A DNA stretch of 50,373 nucleotides from Legionellales bacterium. Its GTDB lineage: Bacteria; Pseudomonadota; Gammaproteobacteria; Legionellales; Legionellaceae. Positions 8,728 through 18,070 of this stretch are shown piece by piece. Made by a program: the position numbers and the translations under genes. The notes under the pieces are model-generated. The model saw only the letters and a list, made by a program, of their open reading frames with translations. It was not told where the DNA came from and did no database searches. The number at the start of each line of letters is the position of its first letter. Within the stretch, counting starts at the first letter, position 1. Where the stretch lies: NCBI GenBank assembly GCA_026399195.1, contig JAPLRK010000058.1, positions 1-50,373 of the forward strand. Reading direction: 5' to 3'.

Positions 8728-10404
8728 TTATGCAATACCCAACGATGTCAATTTTAACTGTCGTCCACAAACCCAGGCGTTGTTGAGATCATGAACGACC
8801 TCTTTGGCCATGCCTTTGGGTAGGCGCACGGTTGAATGATCATCATGTATTTTCAGGCCAGTAATGAATCGGCTTTGAAGACCTGCCTCATTAGCAATCG
8901 CACCTACGATATTGCCGGGTTTCACACCATGCACACGCCCCACATCAATCCGGAATAACTCCTGAGGATAATCAGCTCTGGGACGTTTGTTTTCACTACT
9001 TACAGCTCGAATTGGACTGGGAGCTCTGTGAGAATCACTCCTCCTAACGCGTGCTTCCTTCACAAAACGCTCAGGTTTGGGTAATGAAATCTCATGTTTC
9101 CATGCTTTATCTTTCTGCAATAGCAATGCCAGAACAGAAGCTACATCAACGGCCGAAACATCGTTTTCTTTAAGATAAGCTTCAATCATATGGCGATAAG
9201 AAGGCAAATACTCATGCTGCAAACGCTCACTGATATTGGCCATAAATTGTTTTTGCTTGGCCTCTTGAATCATGTGATCGTTTGGGATGTTGATCTTTTC
9301 AATACGTTGACGAGTGTGACGCTCTAATATGGTTAACATCCGTGATTCTTTTGGAGTCACAAACAAGATGGTGATCCCACTGCGGCCAGCACGACCCGTA
9401 CGGCCAATCCGGTGCACGTAAGTTTCACAATCATGAGCCATGTCGTAATTGATGACATGGGTCACTCTGTCCACATCCAAACCACGTGCTGCAACATCAG
9501 TTGCCACCAACACATCAATAACCCCTTGTTTGAACTGCACAATGATTCTTTCTCTCAACGATTGGGTCAAATCACCATGTATCGCCATAGCTCGATGGCC
9601 ATGTTTCAATAAAATCTCGGCAATTTCTTCAGTGCTGCTTTTGGTACGAGCAAACACGATGACGCCTTGGCAAGTTTCTGCCCCCAGAATTCTCAGCAAA
9701 GCCTCAGGTTTTTGTGACACGGCAGCGAACAAGAAACGCTGCTCAGTGCTTTTAACGGTCGCCGTATCCATACGAATCTCAACAGAAACGGGATCTTTAA
9801 GATAACGTTGTGCTATTTGTCGAATTCTGGGCGGCATCGTTGCCGAGAACAATGCAATTTGTTTTTCTGCAGGTAATTTTTCAAGAATGGTTTCCACATC
9901 CTCAATAAAACCCATCTTCAGCATTTCATCCGCTTCATCCAACACAAATGACTTCAACTGACTCAACTTCAAAGTTCCTCGGTCGAGGTGATCAAGAATT
10001 CGTCCTGGCGTTCCTACCACAATTTGCGCACCATCACGAAGACTAGTCAACTGCGGTCGATAATCTTGTCCACCACACAAAACAGTCACTCGAACCCATG
10101 GCCGATGAGTGCTCAAGCTTTCAAAATGAGCCGCCACCTGAATGGCTAACTCCCGCGTAGGCGCCAAAATCAGTGCCTGTGGGCCAGAAGCCTCCTTAGA
10201 CAAACGCTGCAAAATAGGCAGCGCAAAAGCCGCCGTTTTCCCTGTACCCGTCTGCGCCTGCCCAATAAGATCCCGCCCCTCCAACAGCCTAGGGATCGCT
10301 TGTTGTTGTATAGGAGAGGGCGTATGGAAATTTAAATCTTCCAAGGCCTGCAGTAACTCGGCAGATAATTGAAGCTCAGCAAAACGGGTGAATTCTTGGG
10401 TCAT
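8728..10404 (-). CDS. deaD: DEAD-box ATP-dependent RNA helicase, DeaD/CsdA type
   Basis: RNA helicase for ribosome assembly and mRNA unwinding, especially in the cold. SF2 motifs in order: Q motif FHTPSPIQQQAIP, Walker A AQTGTGKT, PTRELAIQ, TPGR, VLDEADEML, SAT, ARGLDVDRV, and motif VI HRIGRTGRAGR. After the helicase core (about 375 residues) comes a helical dimerisation region and a DbpA-type RNA-binding fold (about 480-555, RIDVGRVHGVKPGNIVGAIA...ITGLKIHDDHSTVRLP). This C-terminal domain marks DeaD rather than RhlE or SrmB. Length 558 is somewhat short of E. coli DeaD (629), mainly through loss of the basic tail. A Shine-Dalgarno AGGA precedes the ATG. The long upstream gap suggests a long leader. 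Confidence 0.95.
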   Translation of the reverse strand: MTQEFTRFAELQLSAELLQALEDLNFHTPSPIQQQAIPRLLEGRDLIGQAQTGTGKTAAFALPILQRLSKEASGPQALILAPTRELAIQVAAHFESLSTHRPWVRVTVLCGGQDYRPQLTSLRDGAQIVVGTPGRILDHLDRGTLKLSQLKSFVLDEADEMLKMGFIEDVETILEKLPAEKQIALFSATMPPRIRQIAQRYLKDPVSVEIRMDTATVKSTEQRFLFAAVSQKPEALLRILGAETCQGVIVFARTKSSTEEIAEILLKHGHRAMAIHGDLTQSLRERIIVQFKQGVIDVLVATDVAARGLDVDRVTHVINYDMAHDCETYVHRIGRTGRAGRSGITILFVTPKESRMLTILERHTRQRIEKINIPNDHMIQEAKQKQFMANISERLQHEYLPSYRHMIEAYLKENDVSAVDVASVLALLLQKDKAWKHEISLPKPERFVKEARVRRSDSHRAPSPIRAVSSENKRPRADYPQELFRIDVGRVHGVKPGNIVGAIANEAGLQSRFITGLKIHDDHSTVRLPKGMAKEVVHDLNNAWVCGRQLKLTSLGIA

Positions 10405-10623
10405 AAGTATCCTGATATCATCCTAAAACAGATGAATGAATGTAAAAAATGTCCAGTATGATACCAGATTATGCGAAGGAATACACTCATTATATCAAAT
10501 ATTCGTCTGGGCAGGGAATCGGGAAGTGATTATTACTTTCTAGAGCGGGGCACTTCATGCTCCAATTCTTCAAAAGCATCTCAAGCACGTACGTGCACCA
10601 CTTCATCAAATAACTTGCAGGAA

Positions 10624-10690
10624 ATCCCCTCATCCGCCCTGCACGCCCCTTCCCCCCATGTCTGGGGAGAAGGGGATAAGGAAGAAAGTT
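10624..10690. repeat. GC-rich REP-like intergenic hairpin
   Basis: CCCCTTCCCCCC (10646-10657) pairs at 11 of 12 positions with GGGGAGAAGGGG (10664-10675) around a 6-base loop. The preceding CCCCTCATCCGCCCT and the hairpin together closely resemble a palindromic intergenic repeat common in many proteobacterial genomes (CCTCATCCGCCC...CTTCTCCCC...GGGGAGAAGG). Base composition is clearly richer in GC than the surroundings, which suggests insertion of a REP-type element. Confidence 0.55.
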
Positions 10691-10707
10691 ATTCGGAAGG
10701 CTCATCT

Positions 10708-10721
10708 AAATCAAGCGCCCG
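10708..10721 (+). repeat. GCGCCCGATCCTTA element, related to the suhB-downstream repeat
   Basis: The string GCGCCCGATC followed by CTTAA-like sequence also occurs, in inverted orientation, just after suhB (2905-2917). It lies between the REP-like hairpin and the coiled-coil gene. Function unknown; it may be a fragment of the same dispersed repeat family as GGATCGGGAGCGAAATAA. Confidence 0.35.
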
Positions 10722-10767
10722 ATCCTTAAATTAAGATGGGACATGTCATTGAATAGGCCAGTGAAAC

Positions 10768-11175
10768 TTAAGTTAGCCAGTGGAATCCTTTCACCAATAA
10801 TCCACTTAAAAATACCGTAACACCTATGCCAGTCCACACAGTAAACTTCAAGGCATCATAACGATACTGCTCTATTTTAACTTCAAGTTGTTTTATATCG
10901 GTCTTTAAATCAACTTCAAGTTGTTTTATATCAGTCTTTAAATCAACTTCAAGTTGTTTTATGTCGGTCTTTAAATCAACTTCAAGTTGTTTTATGTCGG
11001 TCTTAGTTGCTAGCTCGTGGGTATTAAATTCCTCTTTATTGATAGCCATGGCAATGTCAATAAGTTGATCAAGTTGTCTTGCTTGATATTCGGCCAAGTC
11101 TTCTTTGACCCCCAACTCTTTTGAGCGTTTTACAAACGCTAATGCATCAAAATGTCTTACTGTCGCTGCACACAT
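10768..11175 (-). CDS. DUF1640/CCDC90-like coiled-coil protein with C-terminal membrane anchor
   Basis: A small protein of 135 residues. The N-terminal FDALAFVKRSKELGVKEDLAEYQARQLDQLI resembles the DUF1640 (CCDC90) family start. The middle is four near-identical 11-residue units (KTDIKQLEVDL), a hendecad coiled coil. The C-terminus is one membrane span (FTVWTGIGVTVFLSGLLVKG) with a short tail. Such proteins are thought to form membrane-tethered trimeric stalks; the bacterial role is unknown, while the eukaryotic relatives are mitochondrial (MCUR1/CCDC90B). I chose the ATG at 11175, which has GGTGA 5 bases upstream, over an in-frame start at 11193. The gene is monocistronic, and copy number of the repeat is likely to vary between strains. 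Confidence 0.75.
   Translation of the reverse strand: MCAATVRHFDALAFVKRSKELGVKEDLAEYQARQLDQLIDIAMAINKEEFNTHELATKTDIKQLEVDLKTDIKQLEVDLKTDIKQLEVDLKTDIKQLEVKIEQYRYDALKFTVWTGIGVTVFLSGLLVKGFHWLT
10881..11006 (-). repeat. four copies of a 33-bp in-frame tandem repeat
   Basis: Units beginning CTTCAAGTTGTTTTAT start at 10881, 10914, 10947 and 10980, exactly 33 bases apart and nearly identical. Each encodes one 11-residue coiled-coil unit (KTDIKQLEVDL). The near identity at the DNA level indicates recent expansion by slippage or unequal recombination; because 33 is a multiple of three, changes in copy number keep the frame. Confidence 0.95.
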
Positions 11176-11217
11176 ATGAATCACCATATACATATATTAT
11201 TACAGTTTAGCATAACC

Positions 11218-11287
11218 ACTGGAGTTTGGACAAACTGCGATCTAATACGATCCCGAGTATTAGATCGCTGGTTGTCCAAAGTCTAGT
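11218..11287. repeat. 70-base stem-loop (31-base arms, 8-base loop)
   Basis: Bases 11218-11248 pair with 11257-11287 at 27 of 31 positions around the loop GATCCCGA. The outer part begins ACTGGAGTTTGGACA, which is shared with the hairpin at 23207-23248. It lies between the tRNA-Lys 3' end and the start of the coiled-coil gene. No T-tract follows on either strand. Confidence 0.65.
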
Positions 11288-11326
11288 AACCAGGAAACTC
11301 AGTCACGTCGAGTCCAATATTTCGAA

Positions 11327-11402
11327 TGGTGGGTCGTGTAGGGATCGAACCTACGACAAAGAGATTAAGAGTCTCCTGCTCTACCAGCTGAGCTAACGAC
11401 CC
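11327..11402 (-). tRNA. tRNA-Lys (anticodon CUU), CCA encoded
   Basis: On the minus strand the 76-base sequence folds as a full cloverleaf. Acceptor GGGTCGT pairs with ACGACCC, followed by A73 and an encoded CCA. The D arm is AGCTCAGCTGGTAGAGC, the anticodon stem GGAGA/TCTCT encloses loop CTCTTAA with anticodon CTT, and the T arm is GTAGGTTCGATCCCTAC. CUU reads the AAG lysine codon only; another tRNA-Lys(UUU) is expected elsewhere in the genome. Confidence 0.96.
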
Positions 11403-11416
11403 ATAGGCGCGTGCAC

Positions 11417-11422
11417 AGTATA
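11417..11422 (-). promoter_or_regulatory. -10 element of the tRNA-Lys promoter
   Basis: TATACT lies about 15 bases before the mature tRNA 5' end on the minus strand and is followed by the GC-rich discriminator GTGCACGCGCC. Such a discriminator is typical of stringently controlled stable-RNA promoters. The -35 region is weak. Confidence 0.5.
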
Positions 11423-11455
11423 ACCCATCAGAATGAATTTTCCCACCTCCTCTTG

Positions 11456-13477
<2,022 letters not shown>

Positions 13478-13483
13478 TCACAT

Positions 13484-14518
13484 CTAAAAAAGGGTTTTAT
13501 TGATGGCGACATCGCGCGCGGTCTGAGTTGAAATCAACTTTTCATTCACCAGCTGTGTCAAATGTTGATCCAAGGTCATCATGCCTTGCGCTTGCCCCGT
13601 TTGAATAGACGAATACATCTGGGCCACTTTGTCTTCGCGAATCAAATTTCGAATCGCACCATTACACATCATGATTTCAAAAGCCGCCACGCGACCTCCC
13701 CCAATTTTTTTTAACAGCCCTTGAGCAATAACGGCTTGCAAGGACTCAGACAGCATGGAGCGCACCATTGATTTTTCATCTCCAGGAAACACGTCAATGA
13801 TGCGATTGATGGTTTTGGTGGCTGAGTTGGTGTGCAATGTCCCAAAGACCAAATGTCCAGTCTCTGCCGCGGTCATTGCCAAACGCATGGTCTCCAAATC
13901 GCGCAACTCACCCACCAAGATCACATCAGGATCTTCACGCAAAGCCGATCGAAGCGCCGCGCTGAAGCTGTGGGTATCTCGATGAACCTCCCGTTGATTG
14001 ACCAAAGATTTATTACTTGTATGAACAAATTCAATGGGATCTTCAACCGTTAAAATATGGTCATAGCGATTCGCATTGATATAGTCAACCATGGCAGCAA
14101 GCGTCGTGCTTTTCCCAGATCCTGTGGGCCCAGTCACCAACACCAGCCCCTTGGGGAAAGAGGCCATGTCTACAAAAATGTCTGGTAGCTTCAAATCCTC
14201 CATGGTCAACACCTTAGAAGGAATGGTCCGAAAAACAGCCCCCGCACCACGCGCTTGATTAAAGGCATTCACTCTGAATCGTGAGAGATTGGCGATTTCA
14301 AAAGAAAAGTCCAGCTCCAACTGCTCTTCATATTCCTTTCGTTGTTTATCATTCATGATGTCATAAATGATTTTTATAATATCTTTGTGCTCAAATGCAG
14401 GCAAATTGATCTTTCTCAAATCCCCATCCACACGAATCATCGGTGGCTGACCTGCCGACAAATGCAAATCAGAAGAATTATTTTTAACCGTAAACCCCAG
14501 CAGCTCACCGATATCCAT
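13484..14518 (-). CDS. pilT: type IV pilus retraction ATPase PilT
   Basis: Hexameric ATPase that depolymerises the pilus for twitching motility and DNA uptake. PAS-like N-terminal domain SDLHLSAGQPPMIRVDGDLRKINLP, Walker A GPTGSGKST, Asp box TVEDPIEF, Walker B VILVGELRDLETM, His box AAETGHLVFGTLHTN, and the PilT-specific AIRNLIREDK motif are all present. The C-terminus DQHLTQLVNEKLIS is also typical of PilT rather than PilU. I chose MDIGELLG (ATG at 14518) because homologues start there and a GAGA lies about 9 bases upstream; an in-frame ATG three codons earlier (14527) is the alternative. In many gammaproteobacteria pilT stands next to and divergent from yggS, as here with one extra gene between. 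Confidence 0.95.
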   Translation of the reverse strand: MDIGELLGFTVKNNSSDLHLSAGQPPMIRVDGDLRKINLPAFEHKDIIKIIYDIMNDKQRKEYEEQLELDFSFEIANLSRFRVNAFNQARGAGAVFRTIPSKVLTMEDLKLPDIFVDMASFPKGLVLVTGPTGSGKSTTLAAMVDYINANRYDHILTVEDPIEFVHTSNKSLVNQREVHRDTHSFSAALRSALREDPDVILVGELRDLETMRLAMTAAETGHLVFGTLHTNSATKTINRIIDVFPGDEKSMVRSMLSESLQAVIAQGLLKKIGGGRVAAFEIMMCNGAIRNLIREDKVAQMYSSIQTGQAQGMMTLDQHLTQLVNEKLISTQTARDVAINKTLF

Positions 14519-14589
14519 AAATGCCATCTCAATCTTAGTCCATCGATATGCTAGAGTAACTGAGGATTAGATCAACGGCAAATAAAACC

Positions 14590-14595
14590 TATACT
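14590..14595 (+). promoter_or_regulatory. candidate -10 element for the 227-residue protein and yggS
   Basis: TATACT followed by GTGCGCC lies about 50 bases before the ATG at 14644. The -35 is weak. The same TATACTGTGC string recurs at the tRNA-Lys promoter. Confidence 0.4.
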
Positions 14596-14643
14596 GTGCG
14601 CCATCACAGAAGATATGATACCTTAGACAAGGAGTGAGTCACC

Positions 14644-15327
14644 ATGAAACCCAAAAAATCCGAATTTTTTCCCCAGGTCATAGCGCCGGCTAAGCATCGC
14701 TCATTTGATATTCAAAAAAGTCTGGGTAAATATACACAACTTGACTTGATGGATAAGGCTTTAAAAGCGTTTCATCAGGCCATGATTCCCTATACCAAAG
14801 CCTTGGAAAACTTACAAATGACCTTGGATGAAAACACCCATTCAGCTGATTATTATTTTTCATCCGCGTCCCCTCATTTTTTAGAAGAGGTACATTTCAT
14901 CACCTCCGTGGCGACAAGCTTGTATTTATATGCACTAAGAACGCAAACACATTTCCATGAAGTGGCACTTTCCCCCCTACAAACCATAAGCTGCATCAAA
15001 GACAAAACCCTACTCCTTCAACGGATGACCAAAGCCATGCCGTTGATCATAGATGGTAGCTATCTCTATGCCATTGAAGAGATAACTGCCATTTATCGAG
15101 ACCAAGACCTGGGGTTCAGCCCGTCAACCCACCCCCTTCACTCAAGAATTTCACAGCGCATCTTAGCCATCACACCCGCTGAAAAAGCATCCTCTCTCCG
15201 CGCTCTGCATCACTACTTAAACACAAAGAACGCTCGAGCCAATGTCAGATTCGGGAGTCGACAAGTAGGAACCCTATTGGCCAACATTGAAGAGCAGATA
15301 TACTGTGCGCACTCGTTGACACCCTGA
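14644..15327 (+). CDS. unrecognised 227-residue protein upstream of yggS
   Basis: I do not recognise this protein. It is predicted to be soluble and mostly helical, with no signal peptide, no membrane span and no obvious catalytic motif. It contains a tyrosine-rich helical segment (SLYLYALRTQTHFHEV) and a second helix-rich half ending near EEQIYCAHSLTP. A strong ribosome binding site (AGGAG, 9 bases upstream) and a clear promoter-like -10 show that it is a real gene. It is followed 9 bases later by yggS, so the two probably form an operon. Its place between pilT and yggS, genes that are usually immediate neighbours, suggests a lineage-specific insertion. Confidence 0.7.
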   Translation: MKPKKSEFFPQVIAPAKHRSFDIQKSLGKYTQLDLMDKALKAFHQAMIPYTKALENLQMTLDENTHSADYYFSSASPHFLEEVHFITSVATSLYLYALRTQTHFHEVALSPLQTISCIKDKTLLLQRMTKAMPLIIDGSYLYAIEEITAIYRDQDLGFSPSTHPLHSRISQRILAITPAEKASSLRALHHYLNTKNARANVRFGSRQVGTLLANIEEQIYCAHSLTP

Positions 15328-15336
15328 TGGAGTAAC

Positions 15337-16008
15337 ATGAACATCACCAAAATCTTACAACGCGTTCAGGACGCAGAACATGCCGCACATCGCCACCCAG
15401 GTGATGTTCAGATTCTCGCGGTGAGTAAAGGCCAAAGCGCTGAAGAACTCTCGAAAGCGTTTGATGCAGGCCTACGCCATTTTGGAGAAAGTTACTGGCA
15501 AGAAGCCTCACAAAAAATACAAACACTCTCAAACCTCCCTATCTGCTGGCACTTCATTGGCCCTCTTCAAAGCAATAAATCGCGACTCATCGCGAGTCAT
15601 TTTTCATGGGTCCACAGCTTATCTCGTTCAAAAATCGCAACCCTATTAAATGAAGGACGCCCACCTTCCCTCCCCTCTTTAAATGTATGCCTACAGGTTA
15701 ATCTGGATGATGAGATCACCAAAAGTGGCATTACTCCAGAAAGTCTGACCACCTTAGCATCTGATGTCCTCAAATGCCCCCGGTTGAACCTCCGCGGCTT
15801 AATGGTCATTCCAAAACCCAGCTCTGATGAACAGCAACAATACCTCTCCTTTTTACGAGCCACCCACCTTTTGGCCCAATTAAATCTTCAACTGAACCTA
15901 AGCTTGGATACCTTATCTATGGGCATGAGCGATGATTTAGAAGCTGCCATCCGCGCAGGCAGCACGATGGTGCGCATTGGAAGAGCCATTTTTGGTGCTC
16001 GGACATGA
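15337..16008 (+). CDS. yggS: PLP homeostasis protein YggS (PLPBP)
   Basis: PLP-binding carrier/homeostasis protein of the alanine-racemase N-terminal barrel fold, with no known catalytic activity. The PLP lysine is in ILAVSKGQSAEEL (about residue 36). Other family marks are FGESYWQEASQKI, WHFIGPLQSNKSR, VNLDDEITKSGI, LRGLMVIP and LSMGMSDDLEAAIRAGSTMVRIGRAIFG. Length 223 is normal. It follows the unrecognised 227-residue gene by 9 bases. Confidence 0.94.
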   Translation: MNITKILQRVQDAEHAAHRHPGDVQILAVSKGQSAEELSKAFDAGLRHFGESYWQEASQKIQTLSNLPICWHFIGPLQSNKSRLIASHFSWVHSLSRSKIATLLNEGRPPSLPSLNVCLQVNLDDEITKSGITPESLTTLASDVLKCPRLNLRGLMVIPKPSSDEQQQYLSFLRATHLLAQLNLQLNLSLDTLSMGMSDDLEAAIRAGSTMVRIGRAIFGART

Positions 16009-16048
16009 TCGTATGACCTTGAGATGTCATCCATTTTCAAATACATGC

Positions 16049-16054
16049 TATACT
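16049..16054 (+). promoter_or_regulatory. candidate -10 element of the DUF2845-like gene
   Basis: TATACT about 33 bases before the chosen ATG at 16087; no convincing -35. An upstream in-frame ATG at 16024 would place this element inside the coding region, which argues for the later start. Confidence 0.35.
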
Positions 16055-16086
16055 TACACCATGATGAGGCTTTTAAGGACAGACTC

Positions 16087-16671
16087 ATGCGTACACAGAT
16101 TCTGATTGCTCTAAGTATTTTATTATTCCCCTTGGTGCCCGCCATCGCTGATCCCACCTATTGCCCACAACATGCAGGCTATATCGACGTTGGAATGAGT
16201 GAAGATGAAGTCATCAATGCCTGCGGACAACCCTTGAGCAAAGAGCGGTCTAAACATACCGCCACGCAAAAAGTGCCGGTACAACAACTCCTTTATAACT
16301 CGATTAATCCCGGCAGTGTGTACCCTGGACTCAATGCGGCTTTTTATACCCAATGGTCTCTCGCCAGCGCCAGCCCCAGTGCAGGCGTCAGCCTTGAAGT
16401 AGATGTGGTTAATAACAAGGTCAAAGCTTTCCAAGTGAATGGGTCAAGCACGAATTCCATTACCGTGTGTCAAGGGAGCAGCATTCAAATGGGCGACAAT
16501 GTCAGTAATGTGTACAATTCTTGCGGAACGCCCACCACCATCAACTCAACCTATATTAATGAAGCAATCCCAGGCGACCCAAAAACAGAAATATGGATTT
16601 ATCAAAATGCTCAATATCAGCCCCCAATGAGCTTGACATTTGTAAATGGCACACTACAATCCATTCAATAA
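16087..16671 (+). CDS. exported protein with two DUF2845/SmpA-like repeats
   Basis: A 194-residue protein with a cleavable signal peptide (MRTQILIALSILLFPLVPAIA). The mature part begins DPTYCPQHAGYIDVGMSEDEVINACGQP, and a second copy of the same pattern occurs later (SIQMGDNVSNVYNSCGTPTTI). The repeated G-[MD]-x3-V-x3-CG-x-P signature resembles the DUF2845 family of small secreted proteins, with a cysteine pair per repeat that may form disulfides in the periplasm. Function is unknown. The start at 16087 is preferred because AAGGA lies 10 bases upstream and a signal peptide begins there. The next gene follows 18 bases later in the same direction. Confidence 0.7.
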   Translation: MRTQILIALSILLFPLVPAIADPTYCPQHAGYIDVGMSEDEVINACGQPLSKERSKHTATQKVPVQQLLYNSINPGSVYPGLNAAFYTQWSLASASPSAGVSLEVDVVNNKVKAFQVNGSSTNSITVCQGSSIQMGDNVSNVYNSCGTPTTINSTYINEAIPGDPKTEIWIYQNAQYQPPMSLTFVNGTLQSIQ

Positions 16672-16689
16672 TTTCTTAGACGAGACCCT

Positions 16690-16983
16690 ATGAACGAGAC
16701 CATTGACGATTTGACCATTGCTTTCAGCGAGGATGGTGTATTGGTAACAAAAGAATTGGGGAAACATGTTTTGTCCAAAGGCGCCTGGACCACCATTCTT
16801 TATCGATATCAAGACATGGACAAAGCAACGAAAGCCTATAGCCCCGTCAAATATTCCATCAGACGCTATCAAAAACGCAACAACCAATATTGGCAAAAAT
16901 CAAAGTTCAACATTTCAAGCGACGCCCAAGCACGTCTTATCATCGAAGCATTGACCGAATGGTTGAGTTTGGAAGCGAAATAA
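16690..16983 (+). CDS. conserved 97-residue protein of unknown function
   Basis: Small, soluble and probably mixed alpha/beta. Segments such as LGKHVLSKGAWTTILYRYQD and YSIRRYQKRNNQYWQKSKFN and a helical end (AQARLIIEALTEWL) look like a compact conserved family I recall only as hypothetical in gammaproteobacteria. No catalytic residues stand out. It probably shares a transcript with the exported protein upstream. Its stop codon context (GAAGCGAAATAA) runs directly into a copy of the GGATCGGGAGCGAAATAA repeat. Confidence 0.65.
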   Translation: MNETIDDLTIAFSEDGVLVTKELGKHVLSKGAWTTILYRYQDMDKATKAYSPVKYSIRRYQKRNNQYWQKSKFNISSDAQARLIIEALTEWLSLEAK

Positions 16984-17001
16984 GGATCGGGAGCGAAATA
17001 A
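16984..17001 (+). repeat. dispersed 18-mer GGATCGGGAGCGAAATAA
   Basis: Identical to the minus strand of 2923-2940 and one mismatch from 22630-22647. It begins immediately after the TAA of the 97-residue gene, and that gene's last codons already match the end of the element, so about a half-unit is duplicated in tandem. Confidence 0.6.
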
Positions 17002-17005
17002 CTTC

Positions 17006-18070
17006 CTACCGAACTCTTCTCATCAAATACACGCCTAACAAAGCAAAAAAGCCCATGGGCCCGAACGCTGCGACCACGGGGGGCCATTGGAAGACCTGAC
17101 TCATTGGCCCAAAAAAATGATTCAGGATGTGAAAGCCAAAACCCACACAAGCCCCTGCCAATATTTTAGAACCCATCGTTGACTGTCGCAATGGGCCAAA
17201 AATAAAAGGGATTGAAAGAAGCATCATCACCAGAGTGCATAGCGGCTGAGCGAGACGTTGAAAATAGGCCAATCGGTAAGTGTAGGCCACCTGTCGGCTC
17301 ATCCCTTTGGTATGGTGATATTGACTCAATTCGCTTAAAGGGAGCTCATCAGGAGTGTGGCTTGTGATGGCCAAAATGTCTGGATGGATCGGAACATCCC
17401 AAATCTGCTGATCGAGGGTTTTAGTGACCGTTGAATCATCAAGGAAAACCGTCTCCGCTATACCTAAAGCACGCCAGTGACCATTCAAGCGATCTACTTT
17501 GTCTATTTTACGCGCCATTCGTAAATGGTAGGTTTTATCAAAATGAAATTGAACCACTTGCATCAGAACATCATTTGGCAACACAGAACCAATCGTGATG
17601 AAATCTCGACGATATCGCAACCACACTCCAGTGGGGGTCTGTAAGGCTTGGCCATCGTTTAAGGCCTGGATTTTTTGTTCATTGGAAAAATGGACAAGCT
17701 TTGGCACCCATATTTCACCAACAAGGGTCACCATCACCGTCACCAAAAGCGCCACTTTCAATACAGCTGCCGTGATTTGCCACACTGACATCCCTGAAGC
17801 GCGCATCACCACCAACTCTCGGTGATCGGCCAAAATCCCTAAACCAATCAAACAACCGAGCAAACTCGCCATAGGAAAAAACAAATACACTTGATAAGGG
17901 GTTTGTAAAAACACAAAACAGACTGCCTGCCAAAGGCCATAGTCTCCTTTGCCAATCACATCCAGTTGACTCACCAATAAAATAAAAATCTGCAGGCCTG
18001 CCAACATCAAAACCACTAAGGTTATGGCACCTAATACCGTTTTGGCAATGTAGCGATCCAGTATTCTCAT
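17006..18070 (-). CDS. lptG: LPS export permease LptG
   Basis: Inner-membrane subunit of the LptB2FG ABC transporter that extracts lipopolysaccharide and hands it to LptC. Six membrane spans: three at the N-terminus (RYIAKTVLGAITLVVLMLAG onwards) and three at the C-terminus (PLCTLVMMLLSIPFIFG onwards), with a periplasmic jellyroll between. The coupling-helix region GLGILADHRELVVMRASGMS is well conserved. I chose MRILDRYIAKTV (ATG at 18070), giving 354 residues; its ATG overlaps the lptF stop as ATGA. Extra N-terminal residues of the longer open frame are not part of the family. Confidence 0.93.
   Translation of the reverse strand: MRILDRYIAKTVLGAITLVVLMLAGLQIFILLVSQLDVIGKGDYGLWQAVCFVFLQTPYQVYLFFPMASLLGCLIGLGILADHRELVVMRASGMSVWQITAAVLKVALLVTVMVTLVGEIWVPKLVHFSNEQKIQALNDGQALQTPTGVWLRYRRDFITIGSVLPNDVLMQVVQFHFDKTYHLRMARKIDKVDRLNGHWRALGIAETVFLDDSTVTKTLDQQIWDVPIHPDILAITSHTPDELPLSELSQYHHTKGMSRQVAYTYRLAYFQRLAQPLCTLVMMLLSIPFIFGPLRQSTMGSKILAGACVGFGFHILNHFFGPMSQVFQWPPVVAAFGPMGFFALLGVYLMRRVR

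Larger units (their letters stand above)
10405..10767. other. 363-base gene-poor stretch upstream of deaD
   Basis: I see no credible gene here. Short open frames on both strands run through an inverted repeat and show no family features. It contains the 12-bp palindrome GCACGTACGTGC (10585-10596), the GC-rich REP-like hairpin at 10624-10690 and a copy of the GCGCCCGATCCTTA element near 10708-10721. The deaD-proximal end probably holds the deaD promoter and leader, but no clear -35/-10 pair can be picked. Confidence 0.6.

Noticed and set aside
10471-10734. Plus-strand open frame of 87 codons (and a minus-strand one at 10490-10705)
   Set aside because: Both run through the GC-rich hairpin repeat, have no family features and no convincing ribosome binding site.
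10881-11006. Regularly spaced repeats that could be taken for a CRISPR array
   Set aside because: Units are directly adjacent without spacers and stay in frame inside a coiled-coil gene.
11327-11402. tRNA-Lys as an integration site for a genomic island
   Set aside because: No integrase gene and no repeated copy of the tRNA 3' end were found in the window.
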